Part shown: positions 61,906 to 64,000 of the stretch, piece by piece | Numbering within the stretch: the stretch's first letter is position 1 | Layout: every line of letters starts with the position of its first letter | Source: Zygnema cylindricum | Lineage: Eukaryota > Streptophyta > Zygnematophyceae > Zygnematales > Zygnemataceae | NCBI GenBank assembly: GCA_037447655.1 | Contig: JBBHKE010003436.1 | Location: 1 to 64,000, forward strand | Reading direction: 5' to 3' | DNA: 64,000 bases | Notes under the pieces: model-generated | Databases searched by the model: none | Told to the model about the DNA's origin: nothing | Seen by the model: only the letters and a program-made list of their open reading frames with translations | Position numbers and translations under genes: made by a program

Positions 61906-62241
61906 ACCATTGTATTTAACACATACAACGACATGTAATATTTCCAAGATGTGCGATCGAGACCCCCAAACAAAAAGGGACGCGTAAAAAAAATAAAATC
62001 ACAAACAAACCTCACCCAAAAAGAAAAGTGGTGACCAAACAAACAACATGAATAGTCATATTTGAACCATATTTTTACTTCTCCCTCTCTCCCTCCCTCT
62101 CGTATTCCCTCTCCCTCTCCCTTTCTCTTTCCTTCTCTCTCCATCTCCTCTCACAAAATTGACATCCTCCCTCTCCCTTTCCCCTAAGTATACCATATTT
62201 TTTCCCTCTTCCTCTCTCTCACCCTAAATTGACACTCTCTC
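61906..62241. other. CT-rich intergenic DNA
   Basis: Imperfect CCCTCT/CTCTCC tracts from about 62080 to 62240, similar in base bias to the CT tracts in the LTRs. No gene seen. Confidence 0.6.
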
Positions 62242-62427
62242 TGCAATTATGTGTCCTCCTCTTTCCCCCACATACAAAACATATCTAAAAGTGCATCTTC
62301 TCATAGGTCCAACCCCATAACTGGCATCACTCCAAGTGGTGATATCAGTGTGCTCCCCCCCCAAATGGAACCATAATTCTCTGGTTCCAACCAGATATCT
62401 CATGACTCTCTTGGTTGCCTCCCAGTC

Positions 62428-62982
62428 TCACTTCCAAGGATCATTAAGACTCCTACTGAGTACTCCAACTGCTGCAGCTATGTCCGGCTTGGTAGAGTTC
62501 ATAAAATAAATTAAGCTTCCTACGACCTGTCTATAAGGGATAGACCTCATAAACTTTCTCTCCTCTGGACTCATCTGATCGTCTAAGATCATCACTCCTC
62601 CTTCTACACTCCCATCACTTACTTTTTTCAAGTCCATGGGAGTGGTACAACTGTTAGCATTTTCTATCTGGAATTTCTCAAGCATATTACCTATTGCTTC
62701 TTTCTGAGTAAGTCTGATAATCTTCTTCCCCCTATCTCTCTCCATTTGGATCCCCATAATGTATTTTGCCTCCCCCAAATCCTTCATATCAAATCTGCCC
62801 CTAAGATCTTTCTTTAGCCTATTGATATTCTCCAAAGACTTACTTAACACAAGCAGATCATCCACATAAATTACAATAAAAATGACACCATTCTCATCTT
62901 CAAACATATAGATAGAATGGTCAGAGCTGATCTGAATGTATCCCAGATCGGTGAGAAACTCATCTAGTTTCTTGTTCCACTG
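62428..62982 (-). pseudogene. copia RT C-terminal half
   Basis: In frame with the upstream piece after a TGA at 62983-62985. It carries the intact catalytic box 'IYVDDLLVLSKSLE', 'GEAKYIMGIQMERDRGK' and 'IPYRQVVGSLIYFM'. It stops at TGA 62428-62430 where relatives have an Arg codon (AGA); the frame continues open beyond. Confidence 0.85.
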
Positions 62983-63978
62983 TCAGGGAGCCTGTTTCAG
63001 TCCATATAAGGACTTTATGAGCCTGCAGACTTTGCTCTCTTCTCCTTCTTCCACAAACCCCTCGGGTTGCCTCATAAAAATTTCTTCCTCTAACTCACCA
63101 TTAAGAAAAGCAGTCTTAATGTCCATCTGGTGTATTTCCATGTTTTCCGCTGCGGCAAGACTAAGGAGAATCCTTACCGATGGGAACCAAACAACTGGAG
63201 CAAAGGTCTCCTCATAATCAATCCCCTCTTTTTGGGTGAACCCCTTCGCTACCAATCGAGCCTTATACCTCTGAATTGTATAATCTGGGTTCAGTTTTAG
63301 TTTAAAAACCCATTTACATCCAATAGGTTTTCTGTCTGGAGGGCAATCCGCTAGTTCCCAAGAATTTGCTTCCATGATAGAAGCCATCTCATCATTTATT
63401 GCTCTAATCCAACTTTCTTTCTCTGGACTATTCACTGCCTCTAAGTAAGACTGAGGATCATGTGGGTGAGATAGCTTAGTTACCTTATGAGCAGCTTGTT
63501 TTTCCTGTATCCTTTTGCTGCTCCTCCTTCCTCCCTCAAACTCCGAAGCTGAAATAGATGGAAGTCTTGGATTTCTTCTGAGTGTCTCATCGGCTCCCCT
63601 GTCCATGGAAACTGGTTCTTGTCCCGCTTCTTCTATCTCCTCGAAGTCCATAGGAGTATGTGTGGTTTCCAGTGAGTCTCCTGTATCTTCGATCTCCCCT
63701 GAATCTGTAATCACGGTTTCATTCATGTCCTTTTCGGAAACGACCGAATTCTCATCACTTTCGGACTCAAATCTGATCCTTATCTTCTTTGTATATTTGA
63801 AGGGGTCAAATGACTTCCCTTCATCCATGACAACTAAGTGTTTGACGGGAATGATATCTTTCTTTGCTAAGTCATAGACTCTATATCCCTTAACATCCTC
63901 ATCATATCCCACAAAGTATTCAGGTTTTCCCTTAGCATCTAGTTTCCAGTTTTTCCTATCCGTGTCAAGACTGTACAC
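62983..63978 (-). pseudogene. copia integrase tail, linker and RT N-terminal half
   Basis: 331 open codons: 'YFVGYDEDVKGYRVYDL' (end of integrase), an acidic linker, and the RT N-terminus '[20 protein letters not shown]', 'AFLNGELEEEIFMRQPEGF' and 'SLYGLKQAP'. Bounded by two stops that look like single C-to-T changes: TAA at 63979-63981 for CAA (Gln) and TGA at 62983-62985 for CGA (Arg). Confidence 0.87.
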
Positions 63979-64000
63979 TTAGCTACCAAATACTTTAAGG

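Larger units (their letters stand above)
62242..64000 (-). mobile_element. Ty1/copia element, 3' end deleted, continues past the window
   Basis: Minus strand copia of the same family. At its 3' side only the last 18 bp of the LTR (TGCAATTATGTGTCCTCC, 62242-62259) remain, fused directly to the middle of RNase H, so nearly all of the 3' LTR and the RNase H end are deleted. The pol frame is otherwise the best preserved in the window. The 5' part lies beyond 64000. Confidence 0.85.

Overview
The window is plant (streptophyte) nuclear DNA. Three spliced genes encode plant-type proteins: a plastid-envelope POLLUX-like ion channel, the vacuolar fusion protein CCZ1, and a plastid-targeted spermidine-synthase-like protein. 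All introns are spliceosomal, and the rest is mostly retrotransposon and MITE DNA. The proteins are clearly diverged from the angiosperm versions I recall, so a non-flowering lineage (bryophyte, lycophyte, fern or charophyte alga) seems likely, but I cannot place it further. Family assignments and sequence comparisons rest on memory; no search was run.

Layout. 1-19.4 kb: a nest of three old Ty1/copia elements inside a degenerate GTTGCGTAG-type repeat. LTR pairing and target-site duplications (TSDs) show that the outer element (299-19375) received a second copia in its gag, that the segment between the two inverted pol copies then flipped, and that a third copia (8993-15341) landed in the result. 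19.4-21.8 kb: repeat tail and GA-rich intergenic DNA. 21.8-38.4 kb, minus strand: the POLLUX-like channel gene, which I reconstruct as 22 in-frame coding exons (1173 aa), with two alternative copies of the pore-loop exon. 38.4-41.4 kb: divergent intergenic region filled by two inverted-repeat elements, one holding a 3x ~380 bp tandem array. 41.4-46.7 (or 47.4) kb, plus strand: CCZ1. 47.4-50.7 kb: convergent intergenic region with a hAT-type MITE and a 184 bp tandem duplication. 50.7-56.1 kb, minus strand: a spermidine-synthase-like gene of nine coding exons (398 aa), including a 12-nt microexon and one GC-AG intron. Its intron 3 carries four related box C/D snoRNA genes. 56.5-62 kb: a mosaic of nested MITEs. 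62.2-64 kb: a fourth copia element, minus strand, running off the window.

How it works together: the three protein genes are unrelated housekeeping or organelle functions (plastid ion flux; Rab7 activation at the vacuole; a plastid SAM-fold protein), not an operon. The most notable unexplained items are the intronic snoRNA cluster, whose guides match conserved 18S rRNA; the duplicated pore exon whose lengths force a one-or-the-other choice; and the copia nest with one LTR pair in inverted orientation.
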